Part shown: positions 42,168-50,867 of the stretch, piece by piece
Layout of the letters: every line of letters starts with the position of its first letter
How positions within the stretch are numbered: position 1 is the stretch's first letter
DNA from: Ruminococcus sp. UNK.MGS-30
GTDB taxonomy: Bacteria; Bacillota; Clostridia; Oscillospirales; Ruminococcaceae
Assembly (NCBI GenBank): GCA_000980705.1
Contig: LBCK01000001.1
Span: 558,001-622,000, forward strand
Direction: 5' to 3'
Length of the DNA stretch: 64,000 nucleotides
Translations under genes and position numbers: made by a program
The notes under the pieces: generated by a model
Databases searched by the model: none
What the model was told of the DNA's origin: nothing
What the model saw: only the letters and a program-made list of their open reading frames with translations

Positions 42168-43163
42168 TCAGGACTTGTTCTCTTCCGCAAGCGCCACATC
42201 ATCCGGGGTCTGTGTTTCCGGATTGCTGTCATAGTCCATCTTCCGCACATGGTACTGGACATCTTCCAGGATCTTGCGGTTTGCCGCTACGGTGTCTCCC
42301 AGGAGTCCGATGGTGATGGTCTGGAAACCGATCATCATCAGCACTGCCGCCAGGATGAGGGACTGCACATGGCCGCCGCCTGCGCCCATGCAGAAGAACA
42401 CCAGGAACCGGATGCCCACTGCCAGACCCAGCAGGAACAGCACTGTCCCCAGAACGCCGAAGAAGTGCATGGGGCGATACATCGCCGTAGAACGGAGGAT
42501 GACGGATGCAGAGCGTTTCATATACCGCCACATACTGGAGAACAGACGGGACGGTCTGGTCTCCGGGTTGGTGCGGATCGGAACGGATGTCACTGCCATC
42601 TTGCTTTTGCCTGCCTGGATAATGGTCTCCAGGGTGTAGGTGTACTCGTTGACCACGTTCATCCGCATGGCAGTCTCACGGGAATACGCACGGAATCCGG
42701 ACGGCGCATCCGGCACATCCGTCTTGGATGCCACACGCACCACCCAGCTGCCCAGGTGCTGGAACTTCTTCTTTTTCCAGGAGAAGTGTTCTGTCTCATC
42801 AATGGGACGCTCGCCGATCACCATATCCGCCTTGCGTTCCAGGATCGGGCGTACCAGCTTTTCGATATCTGCGCCGCAGTACTGGTTGTCGGCGTCTGTG
42901 TTGACGATAATGTCTGCACCCAGCCGCAGACAGGCATCCAGTCCAGCCATAAAGCCACGTGCCAGCCCCTTGTTCCGACGGAACGATACCACATGGTGAA
43001 AGCCCAGCTCCCGTGCCTTCTGCACGGTGTTGTCCTTACTGCCGTCGTTGATGATAAGGTATTCGATGGTGTCGATGCCGTCAATATGCCGGGGCAGGTC
43101 GTTGTATGCCAGTTCCAGCGTCTCCTCTTCGTTATAACATGGGATCTGTATAATCAGTTTCAT
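42168..43163 (-). CDS. GT2 glycosyltransferase with two C-terminal membrane helices (polyprenyl-phosphate sugar synthase type)
   Basis: 331 aa. GT-A domain with IIQIPCYNEEETLELAYNDL at the start, IINDGSKDNT and the DXD-type metal motif NTDADNQY (about residue 90). Two membrane helices near the C-terminus (FFGVLGTVLFLLGLAVGIRF and a second) match the DPM1/GtrB class that makes undecaprenyl- or dolichyl-phosphate-linked mannose or glucose. It could supply the lipid-linked donor used by the GT-C enzyme encoded directly upstream (20-nt gap). Last gene of the polysaccharide operon. Confidence 0.9.
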   Translation of the reverse strand: MKLIIQIPCYNEEETLELAYNDLPRHIDGIDTIEYLIINDGSKDNTVQKARELGFHHVVSFRRNKGLARGFMAGLDACLRLGADIIVNTDADNQYCGADIEKLVRPILERKADMVIGERPIDETEHFSWKKKKFQHLGSWVVRVASKTDVPDAPSGFRAYSRETAMRMNVVNEYTYTLETIIQAGKSKMAVTSVPIRTNPETRPSRLFSSMWRYMKRSASVILRSTAMYRPMHFFGVLGTVLFLLGLAVGIRFLVFFCMGAGGGHVQSLILAAVLMMIGFQTITIGLLGDTVAANRKILEDVQYHVRKMDYDSNPETQTPDDVALAEENKS

Positions 43164-43183
43164 TTTTCTCCGTTCCTTTCTCC

Positions 43184-45679
43184 TTACGCTGCCGCAAATT
43201 CCAGATTTTTCAGCGGGATTCCCAAAAGCCGCACATCAGCCGGGTTGACCGTGCTTGCCGACCACAGCTCGGACTGTAATGTAATCACATTTGCACCCTC
43301 GTTCAGCAGATCTCCCGAAATGTCCAGGGAGACCGACTGACCGTTGTTCGTATCGTCAATGACCATTGTCCCGGCGTTTTCGCCGTTTACCAGAACAATC
43401 ACCGGATAGGTCTCCTGTCCGATCTCCTTCAGCGGAATGGTACAGCCCAGGGATACAATCATCGTGTAATCCTGTTTTTCCAGATTGCAGCGCACCGCCG
43501 CATTGGTGGAATATGCCCAGCAGAACTCGCCCTCCAGCGTATAGAAGCCCCGGTATTCCGTTCCGGCGCAGTCCGCCGCAGCATAAGAAAGTTCCTCCTG
43601 CCAGAACTCATACAGGGATACGGTCCGGCTGCTCTCCGAGTATTCCAGAGGGAACATCACCACCTGGCTGCCCCGGTTGGTATAGTTTTCATCCGTGCTG
43701 CACTCCGCCGTGTTTGCATAAACCAGGCGGAACTGCTGGTCGAAGGTGTCATTCCACGAACCGCTGCCCAGATAGAACACATGGTCGTATTTCTCCTGGA
43801 GCTGTTCTGCCTGGGTCTGGGGATCCGCCATCACCGGATACGCATCTGCGCCGGTCATGGCACGCAGCGGCAGGTACATGGTCCACATATTTTCGCTGTC
43901 CACGATCACGCAGTCGTTTTCGCCGATCTCCGATGCCACATCTTCCAGCACCGACCACTGCAGACGGGTGTCGTCCACGTGGTTCATCAAAAAGCGGTCA
44001 TAGGGCGACACGAACAGCAGCCCTGCTGCCATGACCGGCAGCGTCACCCTGGCACGCAGCCGGTCGATGGTCATTGCGCCGAACACCACAGCGATGGGAA
44101 GAAACGGCACCAGATACCGTCCGTAATAATAGTAGTATTCCACATCGAACCGCAGAAATGCCGAATAGAACAGGACGCAGTAGAATGCCGCCACCAGAAC
44201 CACCAGGCGTTTTGCGGATTCCAGATAAAACTTCGGACGGACAATGCCCATGCCCCACGCCAGCGGCAGGAGCAGCAGCCCTGTGCCGCAGATAAAGCCC
44301 CAGAAGGCGCTGCCCTGAAGTTTCGCCAGCGGCTCTTCTGCAGTAACGCACTTCAGGACAATGTAGATCACCAGCGGCACCAGCAGGAGTTCCACCAGGA
44401 GAAAGCCCAGGCGGGAGTCCTGTACCCGGAGCAGATAGTTCTCCGGGGTGATGTCCCGGTATTTTCGGTGTACCAGGCGGTGCATCAGGAAGAGGTACAG
44501 TCCGATCAGCACCAGCGCTCCGGCGCAGACTGCCGGGATCAGTGTAGGCAGATCTGCCTGGGAGATGCCCAGCCCGAACAGCGGACTGTAGTTGTTCATC
44601 GTGTAGAACGGCTGGACGTGGCGCATGGCGAAAAAGCTGATGCAGTAGATCACTACCGAAAGGGGCATGAGAATGGCAAAGCTTTTCCGGCGTGTGAGCC
44701 AGAACATTCCGCCGTAAAGCACCACAAACAGGGGCAGAATCGTATAAATCGACACGTGGAAGCACGAAAAAACAACCACCGGCAAAATGGACATCCACTG
44801 CCGCCGGGGATGTTCTTCATCGGTCAGGAAATAGAGGAACAGCACCATCAGCACCGACAGAAATCCCTCAGTCAGCGCAGACTTTGCCACCCAGATCACC
44901 ACCGGAGATGCCGCCGCCGCTGCACACGCAAGGGCTGTGCTGCTCCGGCGCAGCTTCAGATTCCGGCAGAGGAAGAACACCAGGAAAATGGTGCAGCCGT
45001 AAAATACGGTCTGCACATCCTGCATCTGTGCCATGCCGAACAGCTTTCCCCACATCGCCAGCAGTGACGCATACGTGGGGATGCCGTGATAGATGCCGGA
45101 AACCGGGCTGACGCTCAGGTCATACACCGTATCCGGGTATGCCCGGCTGCCGATGTCATAGCCCACCAGATAGGAATGCACGCTGTTGCGGAAGGTCTCC
45201 TGCTGTGCCTCGGAAAGTGTATGGTATTCCGGGAAATCCTGCTGGCGGTCGGTGACGCCGTTCAGAAAGTTGATGGCAACGGTCTGATAGACGCCCTCGT
45301 CCTGTCCCATGCCGAACAGCTCGTGTTTCATGGCGACCAGCACAAATCCGCCGGCGCACACCAGAATGGGCAGCCAGTAGGGACGGATGTCCCAGGAAAC
45401 CGTCATCAGTTCCCGCCAGGGTGTCTTGTCCCGTTTTTTCCGCACGATCAGTGCCGCAGCGCCCACTGCCAGTTCCAGTACCACCGTTCCGACGGCACAG
45501 GGCAGCAGAGAAAACACATCCAGCACAAAAAAGCCCATGGCGGTCACGACCCATGCGCAGAGCCAGTAGATCACGCCGAACGCCAGCATCTCCACCACAT
45601 TGGTCTTTTTCCACCAAATGCCTATGGTCAATGCTGCCAGGACAACGCCCAGCAGTACTACTCCTGTAAATAAACTCAT
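43184..45679 (-). CDS. Multi-span GT-C glycosyltransferase (GT39/ArnT-like)
   Basis: 831 aa from ATG 45679; a GTG at 45709 is possible, but the AGGAGG lies between the two. At least ten membrane helices fill the first about 570 residues. An acidic GMGQDEGVYQ motif in the first large loop (about 125) is the place of the catalytic Asp in GT-C enzymes, and DVEYYYYYGRYLVPFLP resembles the PMT/ArnT region. The C-terminal about 250 residues form an extracellular beta-rich domain. It probably adds a sugar from a polyprenyl-phosphate donor to the exported polymer or a protein. Confidence 0.8.
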   Translation of the reverse strand: MSLFTGVVLLGVVLAALTIGIWWKKTNVVEMLAFGVIYWLCAWVVTAMGFFVLDVFSLLPCAVGTVVLELAVGAAALIVRKKRDKTPWRELMTVSWDIRPYWLPILVCAGGFVLVAMKHELFGMGQDEGVYQTVAINFLNGVTDRQQDFPEYHTLSEAQQETFRNSVHSYLVGYDIGSRAYPDTVYDLSVSPVSGIYHGIPTYASLLAMWGKLFGMAQMQDVQTVFYGCTIFLVFFLCRNLKLRRSSTALACAAAAASPVVIWVAKSALTEGFLSVLMVLFLYFLTDEEHPRRQWMSILPVVVFSCFHVSIYTILPLFVVLYGGMFWLTRRKSFAILMPLSVVIYCISFFAMRHVQPFYTMNNYSPLFGLGISQADLPTLIPAVCAGALVLIGLYLFLMHRLVHRKYRDITPENYLLRVQDSRLGFLLVELLLVPLVIYIVLKCVTAEEPLAKLQGSAFWGFICGTGLLLLPLAWGMGIVRPKFYLESAKRLVVLVAAFYCVLFYSAFLRFDVEYYYYYGRYLVPFLPIAVVFGAMTIDRLRARVTLPVMAAGLLFVSPYDRFLMNHVDDTRLQWSVLEDVASEIGENDCVIVDSENMWTMYLPLRAMTGADAYPVMADPQTQAEQLQEKYDHVFYLGSGSWNDTFDQQFRLVYANTAECSTDENYTNRGSQVVMFPLEYSESSRTVSLYEFWQEELSYAAADCAGTEYRGFYTLEGEFCWAYSTNAAVRCNLEKQDYTMIVSLGCTIPLKEIGQETYPVIVLVNGENAGTMVIDDTNNGQSVSLDISGDLLNEGANVITLQSELWSASTVNPADVRLLGIPLKNLEFAAA

Positions 45680-45757
45680 CCCTTTTTCAATTTCCTCCTT
45701 AAAAGGCACACCTCGCCGGGCATCCCGGCAGACAAAACCTTTCTTCCAGCGCCGCCG

Positions 45758-46951
45758 TCAGTTTTTCTCCGCACTGACCCACTCGATGATCTGTGAAAAG
45801 CGCTGCATGATACTCTCCCAATCATAATTCGCTGTGATATACGCCCTTGCGTTGGAACACAGCTGCATATACTCTACCGGATGCTGCATCAGATAGCGCA
45901 CAGCACCCTCAAACTCAAAATAATTCTGATAAAACAAACCGCCGTTGCTCTTTTTGCAGTGTCCCAGCAAAACCGGGCTGCCGCCGTTCACCAGCACCGG
46001 CACGGACATCGCCATGGATTCCAGCAGGGTCATGGAGACGCCCATCTGTCTGGACGGGATCACCACCGCCTTTGCGCCGGCGATGGCGCTGAACTTTTCG
46101 TTCTCCGGCAAAAAGCCCAGCGCCAGGATGTCCGGATGCTCCGGGATGCGGCAGATCTTTTTTCCGGCAAGCACCAGTTTCAGCCGGCTGTTTGTCCGCC
46201 GCTGGAACTCCATGAAATAGCGCATCAGCATGGGGCATTCTTTCTTTTCGTCCACCTGTCCCACATAAAGCAGATATTCGTCCTCCAGCCCGTACTGCCG
46301 CCGGAATGTACCGGGGTCGGTCTGGCGTGGCACATCCATCCCCAGCCCCATCACGGCGCAGGGAATGGGTTCTGTCCGTGGGAACCGGCGGCGCACCAGC
46401 AGGCGCTCCTCCTCCGACAGGAACACGAACGCCCTGGGTCTCTGATACAGGCTTTCCAGCGAAAAGAACTGCAAAAACGACGTGTTCTGCGCCATGGGGA
46501 TAAACACCGCCCGGTTTCCTGCCAGAGGCATCCCGGCATAGGTCAGATAGTTGGCATCCGACAAAAACAGGATCGCCGCATAGGTATCCCGGTAATGCCG
46601 CAGATAGCGGATGCAGTCCGGCGCATAGGGTCCGTGCTTTTCGAACCACTCTTTCTCCGTCACCAGATTCTGCCGTCCCTGGGCAAGCTCTGCCAGGTAT
46701 GCCTCATCAAATGCCTGGAAATCCCTGGAGCGCATCTGCTGCACCGAGAACCGGCGCACCGTGACCCCGTGGATGGATTCCACGTCACGGACGTACCAGT
46801 CCTTCCAGGTGGCGCTGTCCACTGCCTTGGTGGTCAGCACCTCCACCTCATACCGATTGGCAAGATGCTCGGCGATTTTCCGGGCATAGGTCTCGCTGCC
46901 GCCGCTGATCTCCAGTCCATACCGGGGATGCACCAGTGCGATTCGCTTCAT
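45758..46951 (-). CDS. GT4-family glycosyltransferase
   Basis: 397 aa, GT-B fold. N-terminal RIALVHPRYGLEISGGSETY is typical of retaining GT4 enzymes. Nucleotide-sugar site residues are around VIPSRQMGVSMTLLESMAMS (E-x7-E-like, first Glu replaced). Near the C-terminus it shares a characteristic SNGGLFYQNYFEFEGAVRYL with the next gene's SNGGLYFKDYFEFEG, so the two probably arose by duplication. Its ATG is 4 nt after that gene's stop. Cytoplasmic step in repeat-unit assembly; sugar unknown. Confidence 0.88.
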   Translation of the reverse strand: MKRIALVHPRYGLEISGGSETYARKIAEHLANRYEVEVLTTKAVDSATWKDWYVRDVESIHGVTVRRFSVQQMRSRDFQAFDEAYLAELAQGRQNLVTEKEWFEKHGPYAPDCIRYLRHYRDTYAAILFLSDANYLTYAGMPLAGNRAVFIPMAQNTSFLQFFSLESLYQRPRAFVFLSEEERLLVRRRFPRTEPIPCAVMGLGMDVPRQTDPGTFRRQYGLEDEYLLYVGQVDEKKECPMLMRYFMEFQRRTNSRLKLVLAGKKICRIPEHPDILALGFLPENEKFSAIAGAKAVVIPSRQMGVSMTLLESMAMSVPVLVNGGSPVLLGHCKKSNGGLFYQNYFEFEGAVRYLMQHPVEYMQLCSNARAYITANYDWESIMQRFSQIIEWVSAEKN

Positions 46952-46955
46952 CTTC

Positions 46956-48143
46956 TCACGCTCCCATCAGCTTCTGGAAAAATGTCCGGTACTTTTCTAC
47001 AATAATATCCCACTCGAAGTTCTCCCGGACGAATGCGCCGCCGTTTGCGCCCAGTTCTGCGGCTGCCTCCGGATGCTCCAGGATATACTCCACGCATCCC
47101 TCGAACTCGAAATAGTCCTTGAAGTACAGTCCGCCGTTGGAACGCTTGGCGAAGTCCTTGGTCACGGCGCACTGCGAAGAGACCAGGACCGGTCTGCCGC
47201 AGAGCCAGCTCTCCATGATGACCAGGGAAAAGCTTTCGTTGTGGGACGGCTGGCACAGCAGGGACGCCGCCGCCATGGCATTGTACTTATCCTGCTTGGA
47301 GACAAAGCCCAGGTCGTAGACGTCGTCCTTCACCGACTCCGGAATGGCGATATCGCCGCCGCCGATCAGCACCAGCTGAAGGTCGTCCTGTTTCCGGTGT
47401 TTCCACTCGGCGAAATACCGCAGCAGGGTGTGGACGTTTTTGCCCACGTCCTTTCTGCCGGCGTACAGGATAAAAGGCTTGTCGATGCCAAACTGTTTCC
47501 GGAACGCATCCGCATCCGACTGGATCTTGGTGTCCATGCCGATGCCCATGCAGATCTGCTCTGTGGTGGTGAAGTCATAGACCCGGTTCGCCAGTTCCAT
47601 TTCCGGCATGGCGTTATAGATCATGCCCCGTGCCTTTACGTATGCCTGGCGGAAGAGGCGCATATACACATATGCCTCATCATGGAAACAGGGAATCAGC
47701 ACAGATTTTTCCGGGCAGACCTGCATTCCGTAATAGGTCGTGCCGAACATATACGGAATAAAGACATACAGACCGTACTCGTCCTGCGCATCCCGCATAT
47801 ACTCATACAGCTGCGGACTGTTGACCATCTCTTCCACGAAGATCTGCTCTTCCTTGGGTGAGATCTGCTTGCCGTCCATCAGCTTTCGGTTCACCCGGTC
47901 GAATGCCTGGGTGTCACGCCGGCGCACCGGGAAACGGCGGACTGTAATATCCTCTACCACTGCCGTCCCTGCGGCGTAGTAGTTCTCGTTCCAGTCTGCG
48001 GTGAACTCCTTGACACAGGTGGTAAGTATCTCTACCTCCATCCCTGCCTTTTGCAGGTGTGCTGTGACTTCCCGCAGTTCCATTTCTGCACCGCCGGGGA
48101 TGTTTTCCCCGAACCACGGAATGACGAAACCTATTTTCTGCAT
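46956..48143 (-). CDS. GT4-family glycosyltransferase
   Basis: 395 aa from ATG 48143, which follows AGGAGG. GT-B fold with FVIPWFGENIPGGAEMELRE at the start, ILYAGRKDVGKNVHTLLRYF in the linker and the donor site PSHNESFSLVIMESWLCGRP (ESFSLVIME fits E-x7-E). A tandem paralogue lies immediately downstream. It builds part of the surface glycan; linkage and sugar cannot be assigned. Confidence 0.9.
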   Translation of the reverse strand: MQKIGFVIPWFGENIPGGAEMELREVTAHLQKAGMEVEILTTCVKEFTADWNENYYAAGTAVVEDITVRRFPVRRRDTQAFDRVNRKLMDGKQISPKEEQIFVEEMVNSPQLYEYMRDAQDEYGLYVFIPYMFGTTYYGMQVCPEKSVLIPCFHDEAYVYMRLFRQAYVKARGMIYNAMPEMELANRVYDFTTTEQICMGIGMDTKIQSDADAFRKQFGIDKPFILYAGRKDVGKNVHTLLRYFAEWKHRKQDDLQLVLIGGGDIAIPESVKDDVYDLGFVSKQDKYNAMAAASLLCQPSHNESFSLVIMESWLCGRPVLVSSQCAVTKDFAKRSNGGLYFKDYFEFEGCVEYILEHPEAAAELGANGGAFVRENFEWDIIVEKYRTFFQKLMGA

Positions 48144-48250
48144 GATGTTGAAACCTCCTGCCAATGTGCCTTACCGGCAACACCTTTCTTATAAATCCTT
48201 TGTTTATCCTCTGTTTTTCTGCCGGGGATCCGGCACTGCCGTGTCTCCGC

Positions 48251-49351
48251 TTACTTCCGTTTCTTAGAAACCGGCGGAACGGTATCGATAAAGTGCTGCA
48301 ATTGTCCCTCAAACACTTTACGGATCTCCGGATACGCAAATTCCTGCTGGCGTCTGTGCTGTTCTGCGATCACCTCACGGCGCAGCTCCGAATCCCGCAG
48401 CACCCGGTCTGCGGCAAGGGCTGCCTCCATGGGATCGTTGGTGGGCAGCAGAATGCCGCTGCCGCCCAGGGTGTCCGAAATGGCGGACGAATCGTATGCC
48501 AGAATGGGCAGGTTGAAATACATCGCCTCCACCAGCGGCACACAGAATCCCTCATGATCGCTCATGCACAGGAACAGGTCTGCCAGATGGTAATACGCCA
48601 GAATCTGCGCAAAGGGAATGTGTCCAGTGAATACCACGTTATCCAATTCCAGCGCGCCCACATAGCGGCGCAGGCGGTGGTAATACCGCTCCATGCCGTT
48701 ATAAGAACCGACGATGAACAGCCGGGACTTGGGATTGCAGTACTTCTTATAGCAGTAGAATGCCCGGATGACATCCTCCTGCTTTTTGTTCGGTGCAACA
48801 CGTCCCACAAAGATAAAGTTGGTATAGCCGTCATCCTTGTAGTGTTCCATGACCGATGCGTCCGGCTCTTTGGCATAATCCGCAAAGGGAATCAGAATCG
48901 GACGGACGGTAATGGGGCAGCGGTAGTTCAGTTCCCGCAGGATATCCCCGTTATAGGCAGAGTCTGCCATACAGCCGTCCACCTTGTCTGCCAGGTGGCA
49001 GAGTCCACGCATCCCGTATTCGGCGGATTCCATTGCCGCATCGTTATAGCCCTTGAAAAAGCGTGGCGGTGTGATGTTATGGAACACCATCAGCTTTCGG
49101 CAGGGGTACTTTTCCAGCGAAAAGTTCAGCTCCGAGCCGGTGGACATATGATACAGGATCACGTCCTCGCCGGAGAGACGGGGCATTTTTTCCACCTGCT
49201 GTGCAGTGCCTTCCGGCAGTCTGCCGTCAATGACTTCGGCATAGATGCCGGTCTGATAGCCCATGCCACGAATGACCTTTTCCAGCGCACGGACATCGTT
49301 TCCGATGGCGTCGCCCATAGCAAGCGTCGGCAAAAGCTGCAATACTTTCAT
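48251..49351 (-). CDS. GT4-family glycosyltransferase
   Basis: 366 aa, GT-B fold. It starts MKVLQLLPTLAMGDAIGNDV, contains NFIFVGRVAPNKKQEDVIRA at the domain junction and the donor-binding MSDHEGFCVPLVEAMYFNLP (EGFCVPLVE). It differs from the other two GT4 enzymes in lacking the SNGGL motif. Its ATG overlaps the stop of the upstream coiled-coil gene (49348-49351). A gap of 107 nt separates it from the next gene. Confidence 0.9.
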   Translation of the reverse strand: MKVLQLLPTLAMGDAIGNDVRALEKVIRGMGYQTGIYAEVIDGRLPEGTAQQVEKMPRLSGEDVILYHMSTGSELNFSLEKYPCRKLMVFHNITPPRFFKGYNDAAMESAEYGMRGLCHLADKVDGCMADSAYNGDILRELNYRCPITVRPILIPFADYAKEPDASVMEHYKDDGYTNFIFVGRVAPNKKQEDVIRAFYCYKKYCNPKSRLFIVGSYNGMERYYHRLRRYVGALELDNVVFTGHIPFAQILAYYHLADLFLCMSDHEGFCVPLVEAMYFNLPILAYDSSAISDTLGGSGILLPTNDPMEAALAADRVLRDSELRREVIAEQHRRQQEFAYPEIRKVFEGQLQHFIDTVPPVSKKRK

Positions 49352-49839
49352 CGAGCGCCCTCCTCACCCAGCTTTGCCTGGAGCGCAGCGATCTGTGCCT
49401 GCATCTGCTCCATGGCGATCTTGGTATTCTTCTGCTGGAGTTCCAGTGCCTCCACCTTTTCCAGCAGTTCCTTGGTGCTGTGCATCCGGGATTCCCGAAT
49501 GTACAGTTCCACCTGCTGTTCTGCCTGTGCGATGTTCGCATTCAGGCTGCTCTGTTCTGCCGCATAGGGTTCGACATAGAAGCTCATGAACTTCCGCAGC
49601 ACCTTCTTGAAAAAGACGGCGACGGGATTTCCGGAAAGCGGACGATAGGGGTCTACCCGGTGGTGTTCGCTGATATACTGTACGTTTCCACGGAGCATAT
49701 CGGCATCAAACCGCTCCACATAGATCCCGGCATCGGCATCTGCCGGCACATCGGCAAATGACAGCATATCACTGCTGTAACCCTTTTCCTGAATTTCTGC
49801 CCGGATACCGGACATGATCTCTTCTACATTGACACTCAT
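49348..49839 (-). CDS. Coiled-coil protein of the polysaccharide operon, unknown function
   Basis: 163 aa. The N-terminal half (MSVNVEEIMSGIRAEIQEKG) is polar and helical; a central RPLSGNPVAVFFKKVLRKFM may touch the membrane. Residues about 95-158 form a long coiled coil (VEALELQQKNTKIAMEQMQA). Similar short segments occur fused to methyltransferases or glycosyltransferases in polysaccharide clusters. It may regulate chain length or tether enzymes, as molecular-ruler coiled coils do (inference). Between the FkbM and GT4 genes, overlapping the latter. Confidence 0.6.
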   Translation of the reverse strand: MSVNVEEIMSGIRAEIQEKGYSSDMLSFADVPADADAGIYVERFDADMLRGNVQYISEHHRVDPYRPLSGNPVAVFFKKVLRKFMSFYVEPYAAEQSSLNANIAQAEQQVELYIRESRMHSTKELLEKVEALELQQKNTKIAMEQMQAQIAALQAKLGEEGAR

Positions 49840-49854
49840 TCGTGTGACACTCCT

Positions 49855-50859
49855 TTACTTTTCCAGCGAAACGCCGGTTACCTTTTCATAAAACTTCATA
49901 TCCAAAAAGATGGAATTGATGCCGGTGAAGGCATATTCCACATACCCCTTTTCCTGCATGAACCGCAGGATCTCCTGGTTTTTCTGCCCTGCCACCAGCT
50001 GCTTGGAATACGGGATCATTTCAATAATCATGGCAGTGGGACGATATTTGTCGAAGTCGATGCTCCGCAGGATCTCCATTTCCATGCCCTCGATATCCAG
50101 GTTCAGGATCTTGGGCGCACCGCCCAGCTGTTCCATCAGATCGTTTACTGCAACAGTCTGCATGGGGATGGTCTCCAGCACCCGGACAGACGGATTTTCC
50201 CGGAGTACCTCCGAGACATCGCCCGGCGCAGACAGACCGTCAGCGCTCAGCACGTGGAAATCCAGTGTTTCCCCGGACACCGGTCCCACGCAGGCGTTGA
50301 TGACCCGGTCTTCCGGACGTGCCTGCCGCAGTTCTTCCGCCAGTTTCGGGTTGGCATCCACCAGGATACCTCTTGCGCCCTGCTGGTAGAAGAACCAGGT
50401 ATTGCTCATATCACAGGGGTGATTTGCCCCCAGATCCAGATACGTACACTGTGAAAGCGGTACACCCAGCATGACGAAAATGTACATGAGAATGGCATCC
50501 TCGCCTGCCTGGGAATAGCTTTTCTTGTTGAACAGGTGCAGTTCCGACGCCAGCAGCCCTGCCTCACGCAGCGCCTCTTCCGCCTTTTCCAGACGGATCC
50601 GTGTCTGATCTGCACTTGCGTCTGTCTGCCGCAAACGGGCATCGATCGCATTCCGGTGGGCATCCTGTGCGTCAGAATGCACCTCCATATGGTCGGTGCG
50701 CTCCTGTAAGGACAGGATGCACGCCTCCATTTTCCTTTCTCTTTCTATCCCCTGTTCCAGCTGCTGCTCCAACTGCTGAATATGCTGTTCCAGCAGATAT
50801 GCTCCGGTTGCCCGGTAGATGCAGCGGCGGAAAAAACCTTTTTTCACAATATCGCTCAT
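49855..50859 (-). CDS. FkbM-family methyltransferase with N-terminal coiled coil
   Basis: 334 aa from ATG 50859 (CAGGAGAA upstream). Residues about 20-110 form a coiled coil (LEQHIQQLEQQLEQGIERER). The FkbM domain follows: SYSQAGEDAILMYIF, YLDLGANHPCDMSNTW as the SAM loop, GILVDANPKL and ILNLDIEGMEMEIL. It probably O-methylates a sugar, possibly capping the chain before export by Wzm/Wzt, as in coiled-coil-coupled WbdD-type termination (inference). It follows wzt by 8 nt. Confidence 0.88.
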   Translation of the reverse strand: MSDIVKKGFFRRCIYRATGAYLLEQHIQQLEQQLEQGIERERKMEACILSLQERTDHMEVHSDAQDAHRNAIDARLRQTDASADQTRIRLEKAEEALREAGLLASELHLFNKKSYSQAGEDAILMYIFVMLGVPLSQCTYLDLGANHPCDMSNTWFFYQQGARGILVDANPKLAEELRQARPEDRVINACVGPVSGETLDFHVLSADGLSAPGDVSEVLRENPSVRVLETIPMQTVAVNDLMEQLGGAPKILNLDIEGMEMEILRSIDFDKYRPTAMIIEMIPYSKQLVAGQKNQEILRFMQEKGYVEYAFTGINSIFLDMKFYEKVTGVSLEK

Positions 50860-50867
50860 AGCTTTTC

